NCBI RefSeq assembly: GCF_001540865.1
Contig: NC_033622.1
Location: 11,051,331-11,115,330, forward strand
Origin: Ananas comosus
Taxonomy: Eukaryota; Streptophyta; Magnoliopsida; Poales; Bromeliaceae
Direction of reading: 5' to 3'
DNA: 64,000 nucleotides
The notes under the pieces were generated by a model, which was not told where the DNA came from, made no database searches, and was given only the letters and a program-made list of their open reading frames with translations. Every line of letters starts with the position of its first letter. The stretch's first letter is position 1. Positions 36,560 through 48,860 of the stretch are shown here, in pieces. The translations under genes and the position numbers were made by a program.

Positions 36560-38430
36560 TTAGAGCTGTTGATTTTGAGGTTTTATTTGTGGAACTTGGG
36601 TTGGATTTATTTGTGAATGTTGGGTTTTGGGATTTACTCTTGTGGTTTGGATTTTGAATTTATTTGTGACTTATGTGTTTGAAATTGTATTGCTGGATAC
36701 TTTTGGGTTTGAAATTTATTTGTTAACTTGGGTTTGGGGGTTGGATTAACTCCTCTGCTATTTGATTTGGGATAACCATTAAGGATCTCATATTGTTTAA
36801 TACTTCTCGAGGTTGGTTTGGGCTGAAATCCGTTAGACTTTGGTTCTGAACCCACAGACTTGTTTGGTTGAACACGTTATGCTTAGGTTGGGAATCATCA
36901 ATGCTTTTTGAGTTTGAACCGACTTATGACTTTAGCTTCGGTTCATCAGATTCTTCATGGTTGGATTTGCTGAGTCGGGTCCCTTCATGGTTTTGTTCGA
37001 ATCGGATCTCATATTCGATTCGGGTGCGGACATCCACCTTTGGTTCGAGCTCGCCATCGCATTGAACTCGAATCAACTCATAGTCGGTTCAAATGTCGGA
37101 TCTTTGGTTCTGTTCGATCGTGGACCTCTTCATTTCGATCGATCCTAATCGGGTGAACCGAATCTCACGACTCGAGTCCTTTCAAGTTGATCTTTTCGTT
37201 CACAGATTGACGCTACTTCATTCGAGTTGATCTGTCATGTTTGGATTAAGCCACATATCGTTTCGAGTCGATCCATTAATGGTCTTGTACTTGGATTGAT
37301 TTACTTTGTTTGTGTTCTGACCGGTGTCGTCAGTTCGGATTCACTTTAGGTTCAAGTTTGACTGTTCGGTCGTATGACAGGGATCTGGTTCGATTCGGAG
37401 TCCGGTTCGGTTCAACTCGCATCCTTTTCTCGGCTGTTGGATGCGATCCACTTGGTCGATCGGAATCGATATTCGCCTTCGGTATCGAGTTTCAAGTCAA
37501 ATCTATGATTATGGTTCAAGAAACGAACGTTCGGATTCAACCGACAGATCCTCTTGGTTAATCGAATTCCATTATGATTTTGTCAGAACGGGATCGGTTT
37601 CGTTTCAGCTTCGCGGTGACAGGTAATCGTCTAAGTCGAATCCTTTATGATCCGTTCAGTTCGATCCGTTTCGTTCAGATTCAATCGGATTCACCGCTTG
37701 GTTCAGAGTCGATCTTTAATGGTTTTCGGTTCGTTAGATCCGTTCAGTTCGACAGATCTCCGTTCACTTTAGTTTCATTAATCCTTTATGGTTCTGTCCG
37801 GATCGGATCCGATTCGGTTCGGATCAGATCGGATTCACTTTAGTTCAAGTTGAATCCTTTATGGTTCTGTCCGGATCAGATCCACTTCGGATCAAGTTGG
37901 ATCCATTATGATTTGGTTCAGACGGGATCCGGTTCGGTTCAGCTTGGATCGGATCCGCTTCGGTTCGAGTCGAATCCTTTATGATTCTGTTCAGTTCGGA
38001 TCCGGTTCGGTTCAGTTCAGATCGGATTCACCTTGGTTCAAGTCGAATCCTTTATAGTTCGGTTCGGTTCGGATTCGGTTCGGTTCGGATCAGATCGGAT
38101 TCACTTTAGTTCAAGTTGAATCCTTTATGGTTTTGTCCGGATCAGATCCACTTCGGATCAAGTTGAATCCATTATGATTTGGTTCAGACGGGATCCGGTT
38201 CGGTTCAGCTTGGATCGGATCCGCTTCGGTTTAAGTCAAATCCCTTGTGGTTTGATTCGGATCGGACCCATTTTAGTTCAGGTTGGATCCTTCATGGTTT
38301 GGTTCAAGTCAAACTAGCTTGTAGTTTGATTTGGTTCGGTTAATGTCTTTAATGGTTCAATTAGACTTATTGATTAGACTTGATCGGCTTATAATCCGAT
38401 TTGATTTATCATTATGGTTTAGTTGACTCG
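36560..38430. repeat. TTCGG/GATCC-rich minisatellite-like region
   Basis: The words ggttcggatc, tcggatcc, gaatcctttatgg and tcgagt recur throughout, first loosely (36560-37500), then densely (37500-38330). A 267-base direct duplication is visible: the block starting ggatcagatcggattcactt at 37821 returns at 38088. Several frames stay open because stop codons are rare in these words; no protein motif is visible. Confidence 0.7.
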
Positions 38431-39262
38431 GGTCTAGTCTATCACGAAAACGACGACCCGGTTTAATTGAACCGAACTCGGGTCAAGCCTATAACGAAGA
38501 CGGCGACCCGGTTTAATTAAGCGAACCCGAGTCAAGCCTATCATGAAGACGGCGACCCGGTTTAATTAAACGGACTCGGGTCAAGTCTATCACGAAGACG
38601 ACGACCCGGTTTAATTAGTCGGACTCGGGTCAAGCCTATCACGAAGACGGCGACCCGATTTAATTAAGCGAACCCGAGTCAAGCCTAATCACGAAGACAG
38701 GCGACACCGGTTGTTAATTAACGAAATACCGGTCAAGGCTCTACACGAAGACCGGCGACCCGGTTTAATTAACCGATCCCGGAGTCCAAGGACCTACTCA
38801 CGAAGACGGCGACCGGTTTAAATGAACGCGATCCCGGGTCCAAGCTACTCACGAAGACGGCGACCCGGTTTATAATGAACCGAACGAGTCAGCCTATCAC
38901 GAAGACGGCGACCCGGTTTAATTAACCGGATCCCACGGTCAAGCCTATCACGAAGCACGAGCGACCCGGTTTATTAACGATCCGGGTCAAGCCCTATCAC
39001 GAAGACGGCGACCCGGTTTAATTAACCCGATCCCGGGTCAAGCCTATTCACGAAGACGGCGACCCCGGTTAATGAACCGAAACCCGGGTCAAGCCTATCA
39101 ACGAAGACGCGACCCGGTTTAATTAACGGATCCAGGTCAAGCCTATCAGAAGACGGCGACCCCGGTTTAATTAACCGAACCGATGGTCAAGCTATCACGA
39201 AGACGGCGCCGGTTTAATGATCCGAACTCGGGTCAAGCCTATCACGAAGACGGCGACCAGAG
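38431..39262. repeat. Tandem array of a 49 bp unit, about 17 copies
   Basis: The unit contains acgaagacggcgacccggtt, then taattaa, a variable gaaccc/ggatcc word, gggtcaagcctatc. Spacing is 49 bases where undamaged. From about 38690 to 39200 many copies carry one-base insertions or losses, unlike the clean first copies. Isolated cctatcacgaagac words persist at about 39340, 39421 and 39580. The array follows directly on the TTCGG-rich region. Confidence 0.85.
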
Positions 39263-40330
39263 AAAAATATTTGTTATCATTTTTTATTATTTTATTTTTG
39301 TGTTCTCATTTTGGTCCGAATCGAAGTTCAACCGTGTCGAGCCTATCACGAAGACGGCACTCGGTATGATCATAAGTCCAATGAGGGCAACGATCCAACG
39401 TCGAGATTGAAAGTGTTGAGCCTATCACGAAGACGGCCGCTACTCAATGATAACAAGGATCGTCAACCGTCGCAGTCGCCTCGTGCGCACAATCTTTTCT
39501 TTTGATGTTGAGGAGAGACGGGCTTAATGAATACGCGCGCATGATATAGTAACGATTGAATGTCAAATTTGATCGGAATCGACCTATCACGAAGACGTCG
39601 TGTTGATCAAACCGACATAAAATCGCGCAGCTATATCGTTTCACATGTATCACAAAACCCATCGCCGTCGTAGAAAAGAAAAAAAAAGAGGCCGCTAAAT
39701 GGCCTCTTTGCGCGTCGTCGAAGTGCGTCGTTAGCGCGCCATTGTCGACGTCGTCACCGTTTTGTCGTCGTTGTCGTCGCGCCATTGTCGAAGTCGTCGC
39801 CCGCCACATTATCGTCGTCGTTGAATAAAAGGCCAAGCTTCTCCTTCTTCCCCTTTTTTTGGTACGATTTGGGGTGAGAGGTGTGCTCACAGCACCTCCC
39901 TCCCTTTGTTGCTGACGCGCGGCAGGAGGAGAGGGGCGAGTGTTGCCTTGTGATGCACACGATGGAGAGAAGAAAAAAGAAGAAAAGAAAACTTATTATT
40001 TTTGTTTTTTTTTTTTACCTTCTTTTTTTTCTTTATCTCAACTTTTTCTTTTTTCTTTCTAGTTCCTCTCAAAAAAAAAAACACTTACATCTTGGATCCA
40101 ATTTATAGGGATCCAAAGAATCAGTATTATTTTGGAAACAAAATTCAAATAAACCTCTAAAAAGGAATTATATCATTCCTTATAGCTTATAAGGAATTTA
40201 AGTATTTGATACTATTTTTAAATCCTTCCTTATTTTATTTTATTTGAAATGACAAGATTTTTTTTTTTTTTTTTTTTTTTTTTGCTTTTTTCCATCTTTC
40301 TTCCTTTTTTTTTTTTTTGTTTGTTTTCTC

Positions 40331-40365
<35 letters not shown>
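39263..40365. other. Repeat-derived low-complexity DNA and poly-T runs
   Basis: This holds array remnants, a cgtcgtcg-rich stretch (39700-39810) with open minus frames, and long T runs at 40002-40050, 40258-40283 and 40337-40364. No protein motif was recognised. It may belong to an LTR element whose terminus is at 40448. Confidence 0.4.
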
Positions 40366-40368
<3 letters not shown>

Positions 40369-40448
40369 CGAACAGTAGGTCTCATAGGTCTCATATAAAC
40401 TGATCGAAATTAGTATCCCATCCGATGTGGGACTATTGGGGCGTTACA
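40366..40448 (-). mobile_element. LTR terminus on the minus strand
   Basis: Read on the minus strand from 40448 it begins TGTAACGCCCCAATAGTCCC followed by acatcggatggg, a start common to plant LTRs. A related phrase (gtgacaccccaatag, tatcggatg) occurs at 3373. The element would extend leftwards into the minisatellite region. The opposite end was not found, possibly because of the gap at 36401. Confidence 0.5.
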
Positions 40449-42585
40449 ATAACTAAAAAAAAAAAGAGGAGCAAAAAACACATGGATCTAACCAAAACAT
40501 ATACAAACAATTGTTGAGATAAAACCCAGAAAACGTCTAAGCATCAGGGGAAATAAAAAATCAGTGCATATCAATTAATATAAAAGTCCAAACAGTCAAA
40601 GAGCAACATCATCATAGGCAAAAACAAAAAAAGAGGGGAACAAAAATACATGCATCTATATAACCAAAACATGTGCAGACAATTGCCGAGATAAAACTTA
40701 CAAAACCTCGAAGCATCAAGAGGAAAAGTAAAAAAAACAAAGCAAAAAAAATTTAGGTAAGCTTAGCTTTTCAAAAGCACATAGTTATGATCAGTTGAAT
40801 TTTTTATAGTTATGATCAGTTGAAATAACATTCAACATTGCACGCCACTCACAATAAAGCACCAACATTTTTTGATGTACGCAGGCTGCAAGAATCGGCA
40901 TAAGAATGGCCAACCCGCCATGCCTTAGTAGAGTTTGTAGCATTTATTCTGAAATTCAAACATTTGCTATGGAGAAGACCAACATCATATACTCCACAAA
41001 ACCATTAATTTAATTAATAACTAAAATACACCATTACTCAGATTATAGTAAAAAACTCTGCACCAACAGAATAAAAAAACAAATTTGTTTAGCCTTTCTT
41101 CTCCAACAAATGAAAAGGTAATAGCAGAAAAATAATTGCCAACATCTTGCACTTCAAAACAAAACGAAAACACGAAACAAACCAATGCGTATCCAAGAAA
41201 AATAATATACAAAAAAAGGGCTCAGATAGATTCATAAATCTGCAATTTCATGATTTGTCTTTTGTATATATGGAGTTGTATTATTTTCCTTTCTTTTTGC
41301 ATGATTTGTTAGGTATCCTTCAGATTGGATCTTATAGTTTGATATGACTTATCTGTTTTGCTTTACAAAACTTACTTTCGGATTGTATCTAAACATAGAA
41401 GGGTGACATCAGTGACAGCTTATGGATTTAATTGAATGAGCATAATTGATAGGCCAGGATATTTCACTATTACTTCAGTCACTTGGGATTTGTTTTCTAG
41501 TTTTACGGGGTGCTTAGTCAAACTCAGATAAGAGGCCAGATTTATTAGGCATCCTTCAGATTGGTTCTTATAGTTTGATACGGCTTATCTGTTTTGATTT
41601 TAAAAATATACTTTCGGATTGTACCTAAACATAGAAGGGTGACCTCAGTGACAGCTTATGGACTTAATTGAACGAGCATAATCGGTAGGCCAGGATATTT
41701 CACTATTACTGCAATCACTTGCGATTTGTTTTCTAGTTTTATGGAGTGCTTGGTCAAACTCAGATCAGAGTCCAGTTAAATATTTTGGTTAATTTATGGA
41801 CTTACCATACGACAAATTGCCAAGGTTAGGTTACCTAAGGAGAAGTCTCACGTACAGCTATATCTGTAGATGGGTCCTGCTTGGATGTAAGGCAAGGCGC
41901 ATCCATCTTTTCTTATGCATCAGCTGCCAGTAAGCAAAGATTTATTTTCAGCTGACAATTTGTTCTAAAAGACCTTTTAGATATCAGTTTAGATTGTCAT
42001 GTGAATATTTTGAAATGCAATCGCAATCATAAGTGAATCTTTGACACTTTTGTGAGACATATAATCAACGCCATGCTCGCACTTAAAGGTTTTTGATTGG
42101 CTGGTGATTTATGATGAGAAAAGCTAATTTGCAAGCATAAATGTGATATCAAAATAATATATACTTTACATACAGATTGTATTGCATATACATTTTTTTT
42201 AAAAGAAATTCGAGTATGCACCCCTTTCTTTTCCAAGAAATAGGATTGAATGATAGCATGTACTTATTTCTTGTACCTCTGCAGTAAATTTTCACAATTC
42301 CAAATTTTGAGAAGAATCAAAAGGCATAAACTTATACGACATGAATGATTGCAAATCTTGTAGCGGAACCTCTATTTGTCCAAGTAGGAATAAAATGTTA
42401 TTCAAACCATTTCAATTGCGAGCTATCAATTTGCTATCAATTTATATGTTTTTTTTCTTTTTTTGGTTCTCACTCACTTCTTTTAAGGCGATAGTATCAT
42501 ATAGTAAGTATTTTATTCTTCATACTAATTATTTATATACAATTTTGTTGGCTTTTTTTTTAGTGTTGAGATTCTAATCCTGAAA
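40449..42585. other. Upstream flank of the F-box locus
   Basis: No separate gene was recognised. It contains short repeats (accaaaacatatacaaacaa and a variant 190 bases later) and the tandem duplication at 41311-41782. A T-rich stretch ending in ag just before 42563 could be an intron acceptor in the 5' UTR of the F-box gene. Confidence 0.4.
41311..41782. repeat. Tandem duplication, unit about 236 bp
   Basis: The block opening aggtatccttcagattgg (41311) recurs as aggcatccttcagattgg (41547). Both units contain aaacatagaagggtgac, gtgacagcttatgga and ccaggatatttcactattac. Scattered substitutions show that it is not recent. Confidence 0.82.
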
Positions 42586-43696
42586 ATGGTTTTAGAAGAT
42601 AAGAATGCGGCCTCAGTTGGAAGACCTTGGTCCAACCTTGCAACACATATTCTTGAGTTGATTTCATCCCAGCTCTCTCCATCTGATCGTTCCCACTTTG
42701 CTTTAACTTGCAAGCAGTGGAATTCAGTTGTTGGTCCTACTTTTCCTGCTGATATATGTCCACTTTTGCTAAACTGTCCAAGATGGGGTTCCAATGTGAT
42801 CCGGTACTACAGTCCTTATTTCAACAAGAATTTTGAACTAGATTGTCCCTTTGACTTGTCAGGTGCCACATTATGTTCTTCAAGCAATAGGTGGCTGACG
42901 TTAGGCTGGGAAAATAAGATTATGTTAGCTGACCCTTTCACTGGCATCTCACATGAGGTACCATTGGAGGAGGTATTTCTTTTCTCTCAATATGGTTTTT
43001 TTTGGGATCCGATTACTTCGAAACTCCAAATCTTCGGCATTAGTAACGGTGGCTATGAAAATGTTGATATTGGTATTTTTGATGGTGAAAGTTGGTTCTG
43101 GTCTACATACGAGAGTGGTCTACCATTCTTTGTCTTCACACTCTAATCCAGTTTTGTGCCGAGGCAATTTTTATTCCCTAGGATCAGGTGGAGAGTTGGG
43201 AGTGTACAATCTAAAAGAGGATACATGGACAGTTCTAATGACTAAGCCTAACAAGTTCAGTTATGAAGAATGCTACCTAGTTGAGTCAGAGGGAGAGCTC
43301 TTTTCGGTACTCATTGGAAAGTATGGATTACCTCTTCATGTTCTTCGTCTTGATGAACGCGAGATGATGTGGGAAAAGGTTGAAAGATTAGAGGGGCGAA
43401 GTCTTTTCTTGGGATCACTCACATCGGTTTCTAGTAATAGTACCACATTGGAAAGCATGGAAAATAAAGTGTTTTTTCCAAGGTTTCATGGTGATGTTGA
43501 AGTCATTCGCGCAAAAGTAAAGTACTCTAGTGGCCGCTCATTTTTTGTACCGAAGATGAATGGAGAGAACAAGAGAAAAGATGAATCTAATATATGTTGG
43601 TACTCATTAGCAGATGACAAATTTCATCTCAAATATTTTGTGTCCAAAAAATACGTGAACAGCATATGGATTGATTCTATAGTTGCAAGTGATTAA
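42586..43696 (+). pseudogene. F-box / DUF295-type protein, one frameshift
   Basis: Frame 1 (42586-43146) begins with an F-box-like helix bundle, residues about 15-49 (LATHILELISSQLSPSD, then LTCKQWNSVV). A beta-rich domain of the DUF295/KIB type follows (NRWLTLGWENKIMLADPFTG, then YGFFWDPITSKLQIFG). It stops just after VFTL. The same protein continues one frame over to 43696 (SNPVLCRGNFYSLGSGGELG, YLVESEGELFSVL, ICWYSLADDKFHLKYF). A one-base insertion (or two-base loss) near 43130-43146 explains the break. F-box proteins bind SKP1 in SCF ubiquitin ligases and DUF295 is a plant substrate-side domain; the substrate is unknown. The downstream half has no other stop, so this is either a young pseudogene or a sequencing error. 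Confidence 0.82.
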
Positions 43697-44461
43697 ACTT
43701 GAGGGCAGCCTTTTTATTTTTCGATACCTTTAGGACAGGTTTGCTATAGAATCTAAAAGCTTGGAATTCTTAAATTTTAGAATGTATGCTGTGAACAATC
43801 ACGAAATAGTTTTTACCAGCCATTTCAATTTTATTTTATCACTAGTTCGATCATTTCGGGTCCAAAAATAGTAATACTGTATTTTAAATCTAGTACCTTT
43901 AGTAGTGCTATGTGTAAGAAGTGATGTAACTTTTTTTTTAATAGGAGAAAATAATACTAAGCTAAATGTGTACTATTCTTGCATTGTTGTTTGATTTATG
44001 CTTGTAAGCAAATGGAACTTTATAACTGACCTTGACGAAGTAACTTGTTTGGTCAGAAGCTGATTGGATAGAATCAATTTATATGAGATAGAGGGGATAA
44101 AGTTGTTTTTGGTCATAAATGTTCTCTTATGTTACTTGATTTGTCATAAATTAATTTTTTTTGCAACATCACATTTTCGAAACTCGAACTTCACTCCGGA
44201 TAATGTCAAAGTCAATTATGAAAAAGTGATATGAAAAAATAAGTAAAATTTTAAGTAAATAAATAAAGATGTGGGATAATTGCAATTTGAAAGCCATAGA
44301 CTTCTTATCAAATAAAAAATAGTAGAGAAAAAAAATTTCTTGAATTTCAGTTTAATTGAAATTTATTTTCAACTTGAAAATTATTTTTGGACAAACGGTC
44401 AAAACTTCATCACCTTAATAATATTTTCCATTTATTCAAATAAAGCTCCCAATTTCACAAT
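43697..44461. other. 3' flank of the F-box locus
   Basis: AT-rich, with no feature recognised before the family-B LTR that starts at 44462. Confidence 0.4.
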
Positions 44462-47400
44462 TGACACGGCCCTGGCAATCCAAGAGGGGGGTTGAATTAG
44501 GTTTCTAAAATAAAAAGCCAAATAATCAAGCAATTTAAAAATCCGAAACAAATAATAAAGAGAGGAGTTTAAAGAAATGCAAACTCAAAAGGCACACAAT
44601 CGATTTGTTTCGAGGTTCGGCACTTTGCCTACGTCCCCGCCAACTTCTCAACACTAGAGAATGTTGGATCTCCACTAGATAATATTTTTGGAGGCAAGCA
44701 CCAAGCCTTCACACCAACACATTCTTCTTTTCAAACTCCAAGACTTTGCTTTTCTCTCTTTTTACAAGATTAAATTTCACTACAAATTGCACTCAAGTTT
44801 AGAGAGAGAATTGAAAGCTAAAAGTATTACCGTAAACATGATTTCGGGCGCCCAGATGTTGTGCACGTGCACTCTACTTCCAGCTGCCTGTCAGACAATG
44901 TACGCTACTTTTTCTGGATTCGTACATTCGGGCCTTCAGAATTTGTGGGCGCCCAGAATATGCGCGCTGACTTTTCTGACATAGATAGACCACGTGCGCC
45001 GTTTTCTCTGAGCGGAATCATTTTGGGCTTCCAGAAGATGTGGGTGCCCAGATTTCCAGCACGCGCGCTGCCTGCGTCGCGTCGTGCCGCCTCAGAACTT
45101 TTCGGGCTGATCCGTCGTACTGTCCGGAACACACAATCTGTCAAGTCAAATAATCCGGTCGCCCTAAACAGACATTCGGGCGCAAAAATCAGGTAAAGAA
45201 ATTTCTGAACCACCCAAACAGCAAACAGGCATGATCCAAAAACACATGAGATTCAGATCCACTTTAGGGTGCCCAGAACAGAGTCTAGAAACAGTAACTA
45301 GACAGAAAACTGATTTTGAGCAGATTTTGAATATTTTAAGAACCGATGAACTTTATAAGAAGATCTTTGGATAAGATTCACTTTGAATCAAATAGATATT
45401 TGTTCAAGTGAGCTATGATAAAAAGATCAAACTTAGCTCAAAGTTTCTCACTCTAATCATAAAGCATAATATTAATCAAATTAAGAAATAGAGAGAGTGA
45501 GTTTGTCTATTTGACTGTAACATACCAGATTTTGGTATAAAAATAAAAATAAATAAAAATAGTGTGAGATACTATTTTCGTTCGACTTAGAGAAGTAAAA
45601 CATAAGTCAGAAATGACTTGTGCTGAAATCGAAATGAAAACAGAAGATCTAGAATTTTCTGTTGGAAACGGGACAGATAAATTAGCAGAAAATGCACAGT
45701 CTCAGAAAATTATGAAAATTGGAAGATAAGTCAAAAATATTTTTATGAGGCTAGATTTAAAGTTTCATATTTTTCTGGCACCCGTAGAGTGAGAAATAAA
45801 ATCCGACAGCTATCTGATAAAGATTACAGTTCGGTACAGTTTTCAGTGACCAAATGAGGTCGAAACTGAAAACTTAAGATATATTCTTACTCAGTACGTT
45901 AAACTGAGCCTGCCTGTCAAATTTGAGCTCAAACGGACATTCAGAAGAGCTCCAACTATTCCGAACTGCTAAACTGCTGCCCGAGGTGAATAGTGTAATA
46001 GTTGAGGGGCTGATTTGTAAAAAGGGATTTAATCCCTTTTCTTCTTCTCCACCTCAGCCGAATGCGCACACACACACACGCCACACACACGCAAGGAGAG
46101 GGAGGAAGAGAACTCTCCTTTCTCTCTCTAAATCTCTCCCAAAAGAGAGGGTTTTGGTGGCGATTGAAGCTCAAGGATGGATTTTCATCTTTCCCATCTT
46201 CTTCCTTGAATGAGAAGCAAGCTTTGAAGGTAAGCTCCAAAACCCTTTAATGGTATCTCCTTGTAGTTTGGGTTTTAAGCTTCAAGAATGGATTTAGAGC
46301 TATTCTAGCATGCTAAATAGGTGATTGTTGCTTAAATCATGGATCAATTTAATGATTTCTTGCCTAGTTGTAAATCTAGAACTTGAAATGAGCTTTTTGA
46401 ACCCTCTCATGGTAGATCTTTAAAGCTTCATTTATAATCCATAGAAATGGTATATTTGGAATCCTAGCATGCTAAATAGAGGATAAATACTAGAATCTAG
46501 GATCAATTTAGTTAACTCTTGCAATAGATGAAACCTAGGGTTCAAAATGCAATTTTTGGAAATATGAGGGTTTGATCTCATTTGACCCTTTATAAACATA
46601 ATTGCTAGGTAAACGAACGCGCTGGCGAAGTCGGTTCGGCGATTCGTCGAGCCGGTACGAAGTTATTAAAGAAACGGACGTTTAGGCTTCATTTCCGCCT
46701 GCAGGGCTGAGCGACATCGTATACTCATGAAAACGGATTTGAAGCATCGTGGCACGGATCGGGCCAAACCGGATGCCGGGTGCCGCGGGAGGCCGATTGC
46801 AAGTGTCGACAAGTAATCGGATTGCGAAATGAGGTGGGTTGTGCTCATCGAAGCGACTAGGTCGCCTATATATCTAAGAGTAATGGTTTTCTAATTGATG
46901 CATATAGTTTATGTTATTTACTGTTGAGATAAAATGCATAATGACATATAATGTGTTAAATGCTAGATGAATGCATGAGTTAATTGTCACATGAATGCAT
47001 GAAAATAATGTTATAGTAATATGTTAGAGGTAATATGCATGTTGATAAATTATGGAACATGTTGGATGGCATATGAATAGTTGGTATATATATGTAGACA
47101 TATTGTGGAATATGATGAATGAGTGCATGTTGATTTATTGTAGAATATACAAGATGAATGTATATTGACATATTGTGGATTATGTTAAATGACACATGCA
47201 TGTTGAACTTGGATCGATAAACTCTAGGTGAATTAGAGAACTCGACATTGGAAAACAATGACATATGAACTATGATATGTGACGTGGACAATCTATATAT
47301 ATTAGATCGAATGGCATATGATTAGTATAGTGGAAACACTTATGGCATGTTGAACACTTAGAAAATACGTGTGTCATGAGTCCAAGAATATAGTAGTGCA

Positions 47401-48079
47401 TATGACACAAATGATAGTAAAAAATGCAAAGAAAAGAATGATTGAAATATTATGACATTTTAATCCTAGAGTTTAGGGTCATTTGAGCATAGTCTTCCTA
47501 AAGTTAAGGAATTGATTAAACTTGGAGTCCTCAAATGTAGGATTGATCATACTCACTTTTAGTCCTTGCTCGAGGTTGTGGTAGCTCCCCCTCGGGCGAT
47601 GTGCTCCGGAGACAACATCACTGGGTATAGCGAGTATCTCCCCAGAGGACCGTCCCATCGGGTGTAGCGAGTATCTCCCCGATTATTGGGATTTTGAGTT
47701 GGTGAGTTTGTTGAGGGCGAAATCTTCGGGTTAGCCAAGAGATTGGGTAACAAGCACATGAGTTGTAGCAATATCCTAGTTGAGTGGACTTAAGGCTGAG
47801 GTGCAAGTGAGACGTCCTTCGCCTCGAGCCTGGCTTTACGCGGTACTCCGCGAATGATTGACTCGAGACCGAGTCGGGTGGATAGTTGATAAAGGTAAAT
47901 GGGACCATATGATCAGAATTGTAATTAATATGAATTTAAAATAGTGGAATAACTTCGAAGTCAATTAAATGAGCTTTGAATAGCAGGATTAAAGTAGTAT
48001 CGATTGAACTACTAATTGGTTGCATAAATCGCATGATTTTCATATTGCATGGTTGTGAGGCATGACATGTATTTCAATT

Positions 48080-48122
<43 letters not shown>

Positions 48123-48860
48123 TGGATATTTGTTGGACTAACATGTTGCAGTGCCTCCTTGGACCTGTGGGTCGAGCTCTTCCCTTGGGTGGTCGTACCC
48201 ACTGGGAACATATTTATATAGTTATCACCCCTGTGTTGTTTTTGGGGGTACAGGTTCCCACGTGAGGGGCGCGGCGGCGCGAGGAGAGGGCGTAGCTCCG
48301 TAGATAGCGCCCTACCACCGAGACCAGAGATAGCGGTACCCTGAGTCGGCCTTTACTTAGGGATGTAAGAAAACGAAAAGAATCAAGTTGTAATAATTTT
48401 GATTGTATTTGGAAGTTAAATGTAATAAGTATTTGTGATGTAAAATGTATCTAGTGATTGAGAATGCTTGTAATAGCAAGTAGATTATGTTATTGATCCT
48501 TCCTTATGCAATCTTTGATTGAAATGTGTTCCTAGTTGGAACTTCGTACATTGTATCGATTGCGACGCCTTAAACGTACAGGGGAGACTCTGTCCGCGGT
48601 ACCGGAGAAATCCTGTCCATTCGGCGGTTTGTCGGCGTGCCTAAAACTGACCAAATAGGCAGGCTCGGGGCGTGACATTGACAAAAGAAACAAGCATAGC
48701 TTCAAGTAGTGAAGCTCGGTGCTAGAAGATTGCTCATCTTGAGTCCTTTTGAAAATAGAGAGATTTAAGACACAAAACTCAAGATAAAAGATTAGTCCAA
48801 TAATCGTAATTATTTGTTATCATCAAAATCTAATGAAAGATTAGGGCCATTAGGCCAACA
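44462..48860 (-). mobile_element. LTR, family B, copy 2 (minus), interrupted by family-A copy 2
   Basis: On the minus strand it starts TGTTGGCCTAATGGCCC at 48860 and ends near 44462, with the same caaccccc-type and gcaaagtgccgaacctcg words as copy 1. Without the nested family-A LTR it is about 1.23 kb. GGGCGCCC words are fewer and partly mutated (gtgggtgcccag, agggtgcccag). The bases next to its two ends (acaat and ctatc) do not match, so no target-site duplication is evident; the left end (tgacacggcc) also differs from copy 1. Confidence 0.75.
45516..48677 (+). mobile_element. Solo LTR, family A, copy 2, nested in family B
   Basis: It starts TGTAACATACCAGATTTTGG and ends CGGGGCGTGACA. The flanking ttgac (45511-45515 and 48678-48682) is a 5 bp target-site duplication inside the family-B LTR. 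It is collinear with copy 1 at 31637. Differences include the (AT)n run at 48082-48118, longer here, and a small deletion near 46758. No internal retroelement domain is present. Confidence 0.87.

Noticed and set aside
37310..37843. Overlapping ORFs in the TTCGG-rich region
   Set aside because: All three plus frames are open from repeated words that lack stops; no protein signature.
38431..39262. CRISPR-like repetition
   Set aside because: The unit is a contiguous tandem repeat without unique spacers, and the genome is a plant.
39444..39890. 148-codon minus ORF in cgtcgtcg-rich DNA
   Set aside because: It is open because of triplet repetition next to the array and shows no motif. The plus strand is also partly open.
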